From Microbacterium enclense (lineage in GTDB: Bacteria > Actinomycetota > Actinomycetes > Actinomycetales > Microbacteriaceae): a DNA stretch of 64,000 nucleotides. Shown in pieces: positions 34,981-43,719 of this stretch (within the stretch, counting starts at the first letter, position 1; each line of letters begins with the position of its first letter). The stretch is from NCBI GenBank assembly GCA_038182865.1, contig CP116226.1, positions 1,178,001 through 1,242,000 on the forward strand, written 5' to 3'. A program made the translations under genes and the position numbers. The notes under the pieces are model-generated. The model had not been told where the DNA came from. It was given only the letters and a program-made list of their open reading frames with translations, and made no database searches.

Positions 34981-35364
34981 ATGCCAGAACTCTCACGCGT
35001 GGACGTGACGGATGCCGCGGCCGCGCTGCTGCGTGACCTGACGGCGAAGCACGGGCCGCTGATGTTCCACCAGTCCGGCGGCTGCTGCGACGGCAGTTCG
35101 CCGATGTGCTACCCCGTGGGGATGTTCCTCACCGGCCCGAGCGACGTGTTGTTGGGCACCATCGACATCGGGCTGGATGACCCGATCGAGGTCTACATGT
35201 CGGAGTCGCAGTTCGAGTATTGGAAGTTCACGCACTTGACGATCGACGTCGTGCCTGGTCGTGGTGCGGGCTTCTCGGTCGAGGGTCCGACGGGGATGCG
35301 GTTCCTCATCCGGTCGCGGATGCTGACCGAGGAGGAGGGCGTGGCGTTCGGGGTGCGCGCCTAG
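34981..35364 (+). CDS. DUF779 protein
   Basis: A 127-residue protein with the DUF779 signature HQSGGCCDGSSPMCYP (about 35-50), which has three cysteines that could bind a metal, and a downstream QFEYWKFTHLTIDVVPGRG. It is regularly encoded beside ExaC-type aldehyde dehydrogenases, and an accessory role for that enzyme is inferred from this. AAGGAGAG lies before the ATG. It converges on the response-regulator gene with a gap of 2 bases. Confidence 0.92.
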   Translation: MPELSRVDVTDAAAALLRDLTAKHGPLMFHQSGGCCDGSSPMCYPVGMFLTGPSDVLLGTIDIGLDDPIEVYMSESQFEYWKFTHLTIDVVPGRGAGFSVEGPTGMRFLIRSRMLTEEEGVAFGVRA

Positions 35365-35366
35365 CG

Positions 35367-35972
35367 CTACAGCCACCCCCGCTCCACCGCCACCCGCACG
35401 GCATCCGCCCGATTCCGCCCGCCGGTCTTGCCGATCGCGCTCGACAGATGATTCTTCACCGTGCCCTCCGAGAGGTGGACCGTGCGCGCGATGTCGGCGA
35501 TCGAGCCGCCGTCGCGCGCTGCCGCGAGCACGTCGGTCTCCCTCTCCGTCAAAGGGGAGTCACCCTGGGCGAGCGACTCGACCGCGAGCGCCGGATCCAC
35601 GACTCGGAGACCCTGAGATACCCGCCGCACCGCATCCGCCAGCTCCGCCGCGGGGGTGTCCTTCACGACGAACCCCGAGGCACCGGCCTGCATGGCACGG
35701 GCCAGGTAGCCGGGGCGTCCGAAGGTCGTGACCATGAGGGCGCGGCATCCGGGAACCTCGGAGCGCAGCAGGGCCGCGGCGATGCCGTCGATGCCGGGCA
35801 TCTCGATGTCGAGCAGGGCGACGTCGGCCTGGGAGGCGCGGGCGGCCTCGACCACTTCGTCGCCGCGGCCGACCTGGGCCACGACGTCGATGTCGTGCTC
35901 GAGACCGAGCAGGGCGGCCAGGGCGCCGCGCACGAGCGCCTGATCGTCGGCAATCAGTAAGCGGATCACCAT
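35367..35972 (-). CDS. Response regulator, NarL/LuxR family
   Basis: A 201-residue two-component regulator. The receiver domain has the acidic pair D9-D10 and the phosphorylation site D55 in LLDIEMPG. The LuxR-type helix-turn-helix covers about 140-195 (LTERETDVLAAARDGGSIADIARTVHLSEGTVKNHL). The start overlaps the kinase stop (ATGGTGA), so the two are made together. The neighbouring ABC exporter is the likely target. Confidence 0.95.
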   Translation of the reverse strand: MVIRLLIADDQALVRGALAALLGLEHDIDVVAQVGRGDEVVEAARASQADVALLDIEMPGIDGIAAALLRSEVPGCRALMVTTFGRPGYLARAMQAGASGFVVKDTPAAELADAVRRVSQGLRVVDPALAVESLAQGDSPLTERETDVLAAARDGGSIADIARTVHLSEGTVKNHLSSAIGKTGGRNRADAVRVAVERGWL

Positions 35973-37075
35973 GTCACCTTCACATTGAACCCCCCGAGGT
36001 CGCTCCGACCCATGAGCAACCGGGCACCGGAGGTCTCGACGCGCTCGCGAAGCCCGGTCAGACCCGAACCCGTGGATGCCGCCGCCGAAGGGCCGCAGCC
36101 GTCGTCCGCCACCTCCACCGAGCGCGCGCCGAGACGCACACGGCAGGACTGCGCGCCCGCGTGACGGATCACGTTGGTCACGGCCTCGCGCACCACCCAG
36201 CCGGCGAGCTCACGGCGATCGGCGGGCACTTGCTCGGTCGCTCCGGGGAGGTCGGCGGAGACGCCGGCGCTCTCCAGCGCCGCGCGAGCGGCCGCGAGCT
36301 CTCCGCTGATGCTCACCCCGCGATACCCGTGGACCGTCGTCCGGACGTCGGAGAGGGCGCCCCGTGCCAGCTGCTCGATCTGCGTGATCTCGTCGCGTGC
36401 GGCGGGGGAACCGGCATCCATCAGTCGTCCCGCGAGCTCCGCCTTCACGGTGATCACCGTGAGCGAGTGGCCGAGGATGTCGTGCACATCCCGCGCCACG
36501 CGGCTGCGCTCGCGCTCCGCGGCCAGGTCGGCGATCTGCGCCTGCGCGGCACGCAGACGTTCGAGCGTCGAGATGTTCTCGATGAAACTGAACATCATGA
36601 TCGAGATCGACACGATCACCGCGGAGTTCAGGACGCTCGTGAACGGGTCGGCGCCGCTCATCTCGCCGAAGACGAACGACGCCACGCTCAGCCCGAGAAC
36701 GACGGTCATCATGCGGTAATAACCCACACGGGCGACGGCGACCGCGACGCCGACGAAGGTCCACAGCCAGCGGACGTCGGAGCCCAGCCACGGCAGCAGC
36801 GTCAGGCTGAGCACGAGCAGGATGCCGGCGGGAGCGAGACGGGCGATGACCGACGGCTGACGACGGACGAAAGGAACGGATGCCAGGAACACCGCCGAGA
36901 AGACCACCACGATGGCCGTGCCGGTGACGTGGGCGGCGAGGCTCGGCTCTTCCCAGAGGGTCACGAGGGTGGGGAACGTCCAGATCAGCGACAGCGAGGA
37001 TCCGAAAAGCCACCCTCGCTGAAACCGGGACCGGCCCGCAGCGACAGTGCCCTGCGAGCCGGTTCCTTCGGTCAT
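35966..37075 (-). CDS. Sensor histidine kinase, HisKA_3 family
   Basis: A 369-residue membrane kinase. Five or six hydrophobic segments fill the first ~170 residues. The phosphoacceptor helix is RSRVARDVHDILGHSLTVI. The ATPase domain shows REAVTNVIRHAGAQ and the glycine box GSGLTGLRERVE. The ATG at 37075 follows AGGGTG and a TAGGGT box exactly seven bases upstream, so a leaderless or short-leader message is likely. A longer upstream frame overlaps the permease gene and looks non-coding. Confidence 0.93.
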   Translation of the reverse strand: MTEGTGSQGTVAAGRSRFQRGWLFGSSLSLIWTFPTLVTLWEEPSLAAHVTGTAIVVVFSAVFLASVPFVRRQPSVIARLAPAGILLVLSLTLLPWLGSDVRWLWTFVGVAVAVARVGYYRMMTVVLGLSVASFVFGEMSGADPFTSVLNSAVIVSISIMMFSFIENISTLERLRAAQAQIADLAAERERSRVARDVHDILGHSLTVITVKAELAGRLMDAGSPAARDEITQIEQLARGALSDVRTTVHGYRGVSISGELAAARAALESAGVSADLPGATEQVPADRRELAGWVVREAVTNVIRHAGAQSCRVRLGARSVEVADDGCGPSAAASTGSGLTGLRERVETSGARLLMGRSDLGGFNVKVTW

Positions 37076-37082
37076 GTCGTTC

Positions 37083-37088
37083 ACCCTA
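37083..37088 (-). promoter_or_regulatory. Leaderless promoter of the histidine kinase gene
   Basis: TAGGGT on the reverse strand, seven bases before the ATG at 37075. It lies in the 20-base gap after the permease stop, so the kinase and regulator can be transcribed separately from the transporter. Confidence 0.5.
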
Positions 37089-37095
37089 GATCGGC

Positions 37096-37893
37096 TCACG
37101 AACGTCGCGTGTCGCGACGGAAGAAGAACACCGTTCCCGCGACGAACACCGCGAGCCACACCACCGCGTTGATGAGGGCGCCGAGGTCGAAGGCATCCCC
37201 TGTCAGCGGCGACCGCGCGAGTTCGCCGATGCCGTAGACGGGCGTGAGCTTGCCCAGCACCTGGAGGAAGTCGGGCATCGACGACAGGGGGAAGAACAGC
37301 CCGCCGAGGAAGGACAGCAGCACGACCGCGAGGCTCGTGATCTGCGCGGCGTTCTCGCCGGGAACCATGTAGCCGACCATGAGGCCGAGGGTCGTGAACA
37401 CGGCGCTGGCCAGGAGCCAGGCCGCGAGACCGGTCACGATCCACTGCACGGGGGCGAGGGTGACACCGGCCAGAGCCGCGACGGCATATGTGGCGATGAC
37501 CGCGAGGAGGCCGAACATCATGCCCGCCATCATCTTGACGACCACGTTCGCCACGGGGTTGAGCGGCGTGAGACGCAACTGGCGACTCCAGCCCTGCGCG
37601 CGCTCGACGGCGACCGACGCCCCGGTCTGGGTCGCCGACATCATGGTTCCGTACATCGCCATCGAGACCATGATGTACGCGGCCACCGACACGCCACCGG
37701 ATGCCAGCGGGGTATCGGTCAGCGGGACGTCCAGCGTCTGGAACCCGACGATGAAGAACATCAGCACCGGGAAGGCGACGGTGAAGAGGATGCTTCGCGG
37801 GTTGCGGAGCTTGCGCACCAGCTCGATGCGCAGGTAGGTCAGCGTGAAGCCACCGAACGCGGGAACGGGGCGGTCGAGGGAGATGGCGGTCAT
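37096..37893 (-). CDS. ABC-2 type transporter permease
   Basis: A 265-residue integral membrane protein with six hydrophobic segments. The N-terminal FTLTYLRIELVRKLRNPRSI elbow helix and LSFLGGLFFPLSSMPDFLQVLGKLTPVYG near the fifth segment are typical of DrrB-type permeases. It overlaps the upstream ATPase gene in ATGA and forms a two-gene exporter. The substrate is unknown; antibiotics, lipids or bacteriocin-like peptides are usual for the group. Confidence 0.92.
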   Translation of the reverse strand: MTAISLDRPVPAFGGFTLTYLRIELVRKLRNPRSILFTVAFPVLMFFIVGFQTLDVPLTDTPLASGGVSVAAYIMVSMAMYGTMMSATQTGASVAVERAQGWSRQLRLTPLNPVANVVVKMMAGMMFGLLAVIATYAVAALAGVTLAPVQWIVTGLAAWLLASAVFTTLGLMVGYMVPGENAAQITSLAVVLLSFLGGLFFPLSSMPDFLQVLGKLTPVYGIGELARSPLTGDAFDLGALINAVVWLAVFVAGTVFFFRRDTRRS

Positions 37894-38822
37894 CGGACTG
37901 CTCCGTTCAGGGCGGGGGCGTCGGTATCGGCGGTCAGGGTGAGGAAGACGCTCTCGAGGTTCTGCGCCGTGATCTCCACGTCGCGGGCGTCAGTCGTGGT
38001 GAGGAGGTGGCGGGCCAGCGCATCGGAGTCGCTCGTGCGGATCGCGACGCGCTCGCCCGCGGCCTCGACGGAATCGACGCCGGGGAGCGCCGCGAGCGCC
38101 GCGATGTCGGCATCCGGAAGCGTCGCGTGCACCACGCGTCCCGACACGAGGTTCTTGATCTCGGCCGTCGAGCCGTCGGCGACGATCTCTCCTCCGCGCA
38201 TGAGGACGATCCGGTCCGCGTACTCGTCGGCTTCGTCGAGGTAGTGGGTCGCGAACATCACCGTGCGGCCGCGCGCGGCATCCGCCCGGATCGCGTTCCA
38301 GAACGAGCGGCGGGCCTCGACGTCCATGCCGGTCGTCGGCTCGTCGAGGATCAGCAGGGCCGGGTCGCTCACGAGCGCCATCGCGAAGCGGAGCCTCTGC
38401 TGCTCACCGCCGGAGCAGAGCCCGACGCGGCGGCTCGCCAGATTCCGGATGCCGGCCCGCTCGAGCGCCTCGTCGACGGGACGCTTCTCGGCGAACAGGC
38501 TCGCCGTGAGCTCGACGGTCTCGCGGACGGTGAGGTCTTTCAAGAGGCCTCCTGTCTGGAGGACGGCGGAGACGAGTCCCCGCGCGACCGCGCCGCGGGG
38601 CGTGTGGCCGAGGACCTGGATGGATCCGGCATCGGGCGTGGTCAGGCCGAGGATCATGTCGATCGTCGTGGTCTTGCCGGCGCCGTTCGGGCCGAGGAAC
38701 GCCACGATCTCGCCGGGGTGGATCGAAAGGTCTATACCGCGAACGGCATGCACCGAGCCGAAGCTCTTGACGACGCCCCGCGCGTCGATCGCGGCGGGGT
38801 TCGGAACGGAAGAGGAGGTCAT
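37890..38822 (-). CDS. ABC transporter ATP-binding protein, DrrA type
   Basis: A 310-residue ATPase. Walker A is GPNGAGKT (44-51), the signature is LCSGGEQQRLRFAMAL and Walker B is LLILDEPTTGMD. The signature reads CSGGE rather than SGGQ, a common variant in this exporter group. A DUF4162-like C-terminal region (GRVVHATLPDADIAALAALPGVDSV) is present. It pairs with the permease downstream by a 4-base overlap and probably answers to the two-component system beyond it. Confidence 0.94.
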   Translation of the reverse strand: MTSSSVPNPAAIDARGVVKSFGSVHAVRGIDLSIHPGEIVAFLGPNGAGKTTTIDMILGLTTPDAGSIQVLGHTPRGAVARGLVSAVLQTGGLLKDLTVRETVELTASLFAEKRPVDEALERAGIRNLASRRVGLCSGGEQQRLRFAMALVSDPALLILDEPTTGMDVEARRSFWNAIRADAARGRTVMFATHYLDEADEYADRIVLMRGGEIVADGSTAEIKNLVSGRVVHATLPDADIAALAALPGVDSVEAAGERVAIRTSDSDALARHLLTTTDARDVEITAQNLESVFLTLTADTDAPALNGAVR

Positions 38823-38890
38823 GTCTTCATGCTGGCGGGCACGCGACCGACCGACCTCAGACTCCCGTCACGATGTGGGGGTGACGTTCG

Positions 38891-39862
38891 TCATGGGTGG
38901 CGACCGTCGTGCTCCGTCGAAGAGGTGACGAGGTCGAAGGTGCCCGCGCCGTCGAACGTGAGACCGGTGGCGACGCGGCGGAAATCGGCGCTGTCACCGA
39001 CCTGACCGGTATGGATGAATGCGCCGACGAAGCGATAGTAGATCTGCCCGAACTCGTCGCGGTAGTGCGCGAACACCAGTCGTGTGTCGCCCGAGCCGGT
39101 CCCCTCGGGGAGAGGGGCGGGGACTCTGCCGAGTGTCATCTCGGCCTGGGGCCGCTGGACGATCAGTTCGCCGTCGTCGAGGAGGGCGTTGAACCAGTCG
39201 CTGTTCGGATACAGCTTCGGGAACCACACCTGGACGGTCTTCGACAGACGCATCATTCCCGAGTAGTGCCCGCGAAGGTCTTTACCGAAGAGGCGTCCGA
39301 CATCGATGTGGCGGCGGAATCGCGCATCATCCCGGATGCCGATCCCCCCACGCGCGATCCACTGATCGACGTCGTAGGTGCGGCCGAACCGGAACGGCAC
39401 GAACGTGCCCGCGTCGATCTGTTGCTGCTTGAGCTCGCGGAGTTCCTCGATCAGCTCATCGATGCGGCGCCGGGCATCGTCGAGCGTGTTGATGTGCTTC
39501 ATCTCCCACCGCCAGAAGCGGACGTTGGCGTCGTCGATCACACGGCGTTCCCGGAGCCGATCTGCCGGGACCTGACCGATGTGGCCGAGCTCATCGATCT
39601 CGATCGCGTAGCGGAACTGCGGGAAGTACAGGTCGAGCAGCGCGATTCGACCCTTCGCGGGGTCCGGAACGAGCTGTTGCGTCGCCCACTCGATCTCGGG
39701 GTCGTCGAGACCGTGGACGATGCGGCTGATCGCCCACACCTCGAACTTCTTGTGGACGATCTTCTGCAGGCGGAGGGCCTGCCATTCGAGCTCGGCGTCG
39801 ACCGTGGGGGTGACGCCGAGCTTCTCGGCATCCGTCGGGCCTCCGCCGTCGATCGCGCTCAT
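38891..39862 (-). CDS. Putative nuclease with a PD-(D/E)XK (DUF559/Vsr-like) domain
   Basis: A 323-residue protein. Residues 60-125 read like a Vsr/DUF559-type nuclease core: ALLDLYFPQFRYAIEIDELGH (75-94), with D77, E88, D90 and H94 in the catalytic places, then an Arg-rich helix (DRLRERRVIDDANVRFWRW) that matches the family's final strand. A helical linker (125-148) leads to a C-terminal domain of about 170 residues with RLVFAHYRDEFGQIYYRFVGAF (261-282). I recall this pattern from other nuclease-associated proteins but cannot name it. It is translationally coupled (ATGA) to the membrane protein gene upstream. The catalytic role is inferred. Confidence 0.65.
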   Translation of the reverse strand: MSAIDGGGPTDAEKLGVTPTVDAELEWQALRLQKIVHKKFEVWAISRIVHGLDDPEIEWATQQLVPDPAKGRIALLDLYFPQFRYAIEIDELGHIGQVPADRLRERRVIDDANVRFWRWEMKHINTLDDARRRIDELIEELRELKQQQIDAGTFVPFRFGRTYDVDQWIARGGIGIRDDARFRRHIDVGRLFGKDLRGHYSGMMRLSKTVQVWFPKLYPNSDWFNALLDDGELIVQRPQAEMTLGRVPAPLPEGTGSGDTRLVFAHYRDEFGQIYYRFVGAFIHTGQVGDSADFRRVATGLTFDGAGTFDLVTSSTEHDGRHP

Positions 39863-40686
39863 GAGGCCACCGGCCGGATGTCGTAGCCGAGAACGGTGCG
39901 GAAGTGGTCGATCATCGCGAGGTGGGCGGCTCCCCCGCTGGTGGAGCCGAAACCGAGTCTCCACCCGGTGCGCAGCTTCTCTCCCTCGAGCGTGATCACT
40001 CCGTCGTCGCCGTGTGACGCGAGCCAGCGTTCGCCCTTGCGCCGTTCTGCCGGCTTCTGACCGGGGTGGACGACCTGCTGCAGCAGGAGGCGCGGATTGA
40101 ATTGGCCTCCCGCGGCGAGCGGCTCGATGACCGGTCGGACCACGTTCCCGAAGGCGTCGTCGAACGCGGCGCGGGTCGTGATCTCGGGGTGTTCGCGCAG
40201 CCACTTCGCGCCCGCCAGAGCGAGCACATCCCACTTGCCGAGCTTCTCGGGGGCGTCGCCCCAGGTGAACTTGGTGCGGTCGACGACGTTGGTGTGGAAG
40301 GTGGCGTCGGCGGCCTCTTGCCGCGCGCGGGCACCCTCATCCGACTGGACGACCGAGTAGACGCGTTTGATGGATGCCAAGACCGCATCGCGGACCTCGG
40401 GCTTCAGGTCGTTGAACGCCGTCATCGCGTTCTGCCGGTCGAGTGCGACGCCGTGGACGTAGGTGAGGAAGTCGCGGTCGGATGCCGAGAGCGCGGGCTT
40501 CGCGAGGAGTTCGATGATCTCCCGCGTCGTGAGGGAGGCCTGGATGTCGAGCGCGATCTGCGTGTCTTCGAATCGCCGACGACGGTGGTCACCGACGAAT
40601 TGGAAGACGGTCAGGAGGCCCAGCGCGAGGGTCGTGACGACGCCGAACGCGAAGTCGAGTAGTTCAATGTCCACCGTTTCATCCAA
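39859..40686 (-). CDS. Single-span membrane protein of unknown function, partner of the nuclease
   Basis: A 275-residue protein with one transmembrane helix at about residues 10-31, followed by HRRRR, so the rest is probably cytoplasmic. Helical segments (TREIIELLAKPALSASDRDFLTYVHGVAL) precede a C-terminal domain with WDVLALAGAKWLREHP and GEKLRTGWRLGFGSTSGGAAH. No family was recognised. The start is uncertain: TTG at 40686 has no ribosome-binding site, and GTG at 40674 with a weak GGATG is as likely. It overlaps the nuclease gene by 4 bases, so the two form a unit. Upstream (40687-40810) no gene is seen. Confidence 0.7.
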   Translation of the reverse strand: MDETVDIELLDFAFGVVTTLALGLLTVFQFVGDHRRRRFEDTQIALDIQASLTTREIIELLAKPALSASDRDFLTYVHGVALDRQNAMTAFNDLKPEVRDAVLASIKRVYSVVQSDEGARARQEAADATFHTNVVDRTKFTWGDAPEKLGKWDVLALAGAKWLREHPEITTRAAFDDAFGNVVRPVIEPLAAGGQFNPRLLLQQVVHPGQKPAERRKGERWLASHGDDGVITLEGEKLRTGWRLGFGSTSGGAAHLAMIDHFRTVLGYDIRPVAS

Positions 40687-40810
40687 TGGGATGCCGGCGT
40701 GCCGACGTGGTCGGTAGCTGTTCGGATTCGTTCGGATTCGGGGACCGACGGGTCTTCGGGGGGGCTACGGCGTGGGTGATGGGGCGCGGTAGTCGTCGTT
40801 CGCGCTGGAG

Positions 40811-41305
40811 TTACGGCCACGGCCGCGGTGTCGGGGTCTGATCGTAGAAGTCATATGGGTTCCCTGGAACGCAAGGACCGCCGACGCTGATCGCATATGT
40901 CGGGGCGGTGCTGAACGAGATCGCGTTCACCGGTCCGCCCTCTCCGAAGACTCGGGGTACCGGGTCGGTGACGATGCGGGACTTGATCCCCAGAGTTCCC
41001 CAATAGTCGGCGACGCGTTGCGCGTCTGCCAAGGGATCGGGGCCCAAGGTCGTCGTGTAGGCGCCGTGCCCGAAGGTCACGCCACTCTGGCCATTTAGGA
41101 CGCATTCCTGAGGGATCGTCAGTCCTTTGCGGTCGGGCACCCAATTGGTCGCACCGGATGCGAGCATGGTGCCTTCCAGAATCTCAACGGCCTGCTGCTG
41201 AGCCTCTTGCGGCCTCATGAATTCCTCCTTGGTCGTGGCGCAGCTCGCGAGGCCTCCCGCGAGGACGATCGCCGTGGCCGCGGCGAGGAGCCCACGGGCG
41301 ATCAC
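40811..41305 (-). CDS. Putative lipoprotein
   Basis: A 164-residue exported protein. The signal peptide (RGLLAAATAIVLAGG) ends in the lipobox LASC, with the lipidated cysteine at position 22. The mature part contains QAVEILEGTMLASG, CVLNGQ with one further cysteine, and a proline-rich end. The GTG start overlaps the stop of the alpha/beta hydrolase gene in GTGA. An upstream in-frame extension through the hydrolase gene was rejected. As third gene in the operon after a putative secreted lipase it could be a surface partner or an immunity protein; this is inference. Confidence 0.8.
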   Translation of the reverse strand: MIARGLLAAATAIVLAGGLASCATTKEEFMRPQEAQQQAVEILEGTMLASGATNWVPDRKGLTIPQECVLNGQSGVTFGHGAYTTTLGPDPLADAQRVADYWGTLGIKSRIVTDPVPRVFGEGGPVNAISFSTAPTYAISVGGPCVPGNPYDFYDQTPTPRPWP

Positions 41306-43191
41306 AAGCTGAATCCGGGTGTGTTGACGATGCTTTCCCAACCCTGTTGGAGCGCGGTCTCGCTCTTCGGTATTGCAGGAGTGAGTCCTTGTTGACCGCC
41401 CGTAGCGAGAGCAGTATTCAAGAGTGACTCCGTTCCCAGGTCGAGGTATCCCCATCCCTCTCCGGGTGCGACGAGAACGTTGTGGTCGGTCACAGGGTGC
41501 ATTCCGTTGTCTCCATCCGTCCCGAAGGTCTGCGCTCCGAAAGAATCCGCGCTCGGGTCGATTGGATGGTCGGGGCTCGTTCGGCCCACCCACGCCCACT
41601 GGTCCCCGCGACCGTCTTCCACAAATGGGATCATGTTGCGCGCCTGCCCCGCATAGATCGCGTCTGCGTTGATCTCTGACGCCGACTCGATGGAGGCGGG
41701 TAGGCCGGCCGAGCCAAGCGCGACGTACGCATCCACTCTCGGCGTCTCCGGAAGAGTTAGCGCGATCGAGGCGGTCGTCGTGCCGTAGGAATGCCCGACG
41801 ACACTCAACCTGGGGTCATCGGTACGAGTGGCGGTGAATCCCAACAAGGCACGGCTGAGATTGTGCGCGCCAGCCTCTGCGTACTCATTGCCCATGACCT
41901 CGATGCCGCCTTCGCTAAGAGGCACGGGCGGTGTCTTATAGCCCATCCACGCCACTACCGCTTGATTGTGAGCGGCCGCGGCGTGGGATTGTTCGTCTGA
42001 GATGTTCTGCGCAGCCCGGGTCCAACCCGTCATGTCGCGAGATGTGTTGCCCATCCCGGGTACCGCGTAGGTGATTGTGGACGCCTGATCGAGGTCACCG
42101 ATCGAGATTGCCGCGAGCGGAGGGCGGTCGTCGGTCAGCATGATGAGCTGCCGATCGGGAGCTTCTGATGGAGAGTCCAGGGCTCGCTGGATGTTCGACA
42201 GATTGTCCAGACGCTCCCTCAGGTGCTTCAACCGCGCCTCTTTCCCGCCTCCTACGCCGTATTCAGGGCCCCAGGCTGGATCCGCACGGTTCACCTCGGC
42301 CTCGATGGCAGTACGTGCCTCATCGATCTCGTGAGTCAATGTCGTGCGATTGGCGAGGTCACGGGACTTGTACGCGACGCCTTCGAGGTTGCCGATGATG
42401 AGCGACGCTCCGGTGATCAGTGCGGCCGCGTGAGAGGCATCCACATTCCGCCACCACGCGGCGACGTCTTGCGGGGCCGGGGGGTGATCGCGCAGCATTG
42501 CCAACCAATCAGGATGCTCCGCCACCGTTCGAGCCATCTCGTCCGCCCCCAGGGTGGCGAGCCGGTGAAGGATGCTCATCGAGATTCGCGAACGGAAGAT
42601 CTCGCTCTGCTGGACCCATGTGGGCGACAGATATCGCGGAGCCGCCCGGGCCCACATCACCGGTGAGGCACGCTCCACATCGCCGATCCGGCCCAGATCC
42701 TGCTCGCACTCATCGAGGGCGGCGCGCAGTGAGCGCCGCAGACTCTCGCAGCGCTCTTTGAGCTCGTCGTTCTGGGAGAAGCCGTACGGTCCCCACCCCG
42801 CCAGCGGGTCGTCCGTGTCGTCGGCCGCTTCGTCCGATGCCCGGTAGGCGAGCACGGTGGACCGATGTGCGGCGATGTCGTCGATCAATCGAGTGCGGGT
42901 CCAGTCGAGGGTGCTCAGGTTCTCGGCCAGCGTCCGGAGGGCTGTGGATGCCGCTGCCGATGCGTCGTCGAAGTCGCTCGCCGCCACGGAGGCGGGGTGC
43001 AGGCCCGTGACCACCGAGGCCGTGTCGGGGGTATCGAAGACATCGGGCAGGGTGCTCCACCTCGTGGTGGCGTCATCGACGCGTTGTCGTACGGTCAGAG
43101 CGGCCGACGCCATCGTGTCGGCGGCGGCGACGAGCGCGGTGGGATCGGCCGGAAGCTCCGGTACCTCGGCGGGATCGATGAGGGCGCTCAA
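41302..43191 (-). CDS. DUF1023-type alpha/beta hydrolase with helical N-terminus
   Basis: A 629-residue protein. Residues 1-340 are almost wholly helical (ALVAAADTMASAALTVRQRV, ASTALRTLAENLSTLDWTR, LKHLRERLDNLSNIQRAL), like the long helical regions of WXG100/LXG-type substrates. The hydrolase domain starts near 350: AVPGMGNTSRDMTGW (376-390), the nucleophile elbow GHSYG with S468 (466-470), acidic residues in VEDGRGDQW (524-532) and a histidine candidate H570 in TDHNVL. There is no signal peptide. The TTG at 43191 overlaps the stop of the preceding small gene (TTGA). A longer in-frame extension was rejected because it covers that gene. Confidence 0.8.
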   Translation of the reverse strand: MSALIDPAEVPELPADPTALVAAADTMASAALTVRQRVDDATTRWSTLPDVFDTPDTASVVTGLHPASVAASDFDDASAAASTALRTLAENLSTLDWTRTRLIDDIAAHRSTVLAYRASDEAADDTDDPLAGWGPYGFSQNDELKERCESLRRSLRAALDECEQDLGRIGDVERASPVMWARAAPRYLSPTWVQQSEIFRSRISMSILHRLATLGADEMARTVAEHPDWLAMLRDHPPAPQDVAAWWRNVDASHAAALITGASLIIGNLEGVAYKSRDLANRTTLTHEIDEARTAIEAEVNRADPAWGPEYGVGGGKEARLKHLRERLDNLSNIQRALDSPSEAPDRQLIMLTDDRPPLAAISIGDLDQASTITYAVPGMGNTSRDMTGWTRAAQNISDEQSHAAAAHNQAVVAWMGYKTPPVPLSEGGIEVMGNEYAEAGAHNLSRALLGFTATRTDDPRLSVVGHSYGTTTASIALTLPETPRVDAYVALGSAGLPASIESASEINADAIYAGQARNMIPFVEDGRGDQWAWVGRTSPDHPIDPSADSFGAQTFGTDGDNGMHPVTDHNVLVAPGEGWGYLDLGTESLLNTALATGGQQGLTPAIPKSETALQQGWESIVNTPGFSL

Positions 43192-43538
43192 AAGGCCACC
43201 GCCCCGAAACCACGCCTCGTCACGGGAAGGGTCCCCTGCGCGACAACGTTCGTCTGCACGGCCATCTCGTCGTCGCCGGTGACGAAGGCGATCGTGGCAT
43301 CCTGCAGCCTTCGCGCCGCCTCGCCGGCGTAGGCAGCGATGCCGGGGCCGCTCTGCCTGCGTGGCGAGAACACGGCCTCGAGGGCCCGGAGCACTCCGGA
43401 CGCATCCGCGCGGAGCGCAGCCGCTGCGTCGTCGGCGGCAGTGAGGGTCTGGGTCACCGCTGCGATGACGTCGTCGAAGCACGCGGCCACATCGGACATG
43501 ACGGCCGCCACGCCGGTGGCATCCACGGAGTAACGCAT
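43188..43538 (-). CDS. Small helical WXG100-like protein (DUF6507-like)
   Basis: A 116-residue protein predicted to be two or more long helices: MRYSVDATGVAAVMSDVAACFDD, an Ala/Asp/Thr-rich middle and GIAAYAGEAARRLQDAT. Size, lack of a signal peptide and position before a large helical hydrolase resemble the small partner proteins of type VII substrates. The family name is from memory. It is the first gene of a three-gene operon joined by 4-base overlaps. The adjacent spacer carries a perfect DnaA box (43580-43588). Confidence 0.7.
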   Translation of the reverse strand: MRYSVDATGVAAVMSDVAACFDDVIAAVTQTLTAADDAAAALRADASGVLRALEAVFSPRRQSGPGIAAYAGEAARRLQDATIAFVTGDDEMAVQTNVVAQGTLPVTRRGFGAVAF

Positions 43539-43579
43539 CCGGCAAACCTAGGCAGGCCGCGGGGCTGACGAACGGCTGG

Positions 43580-43588
43580 TGTGGATAA
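43580..43588 (-). promoter_or_regulatory. Isolated DnaA box
   Basis: TGTGGATAA, a perfect box in reverse orientation, in the divergent spacer between the helical-protein operon and the ATP-grasp gene, about 35 kb from the origin. It may control either gene or be chance. Confidence 0.4.
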
Positions 43589-43719
43589 CCCCGGGGCGCT
43601 TTCATCCGAGGGTTCACCCACGACTGTCTGGGCGGGCATCTCGCGCGTGCGGAGGGGGCCCGCGGGTGGCCCGGTGTCGCAGCGTGACAGTGACGGACGA
43701 ACATGTCGGACCGTCGGGT

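Noticed and set aside
35966..37444. Extended start of the histidine kinase through the permease gene
   Set aside because: The extension is a shadow of the permease; the ATG at 37075 has a ribosome-binding-like box and a -10 box at the correct distance.
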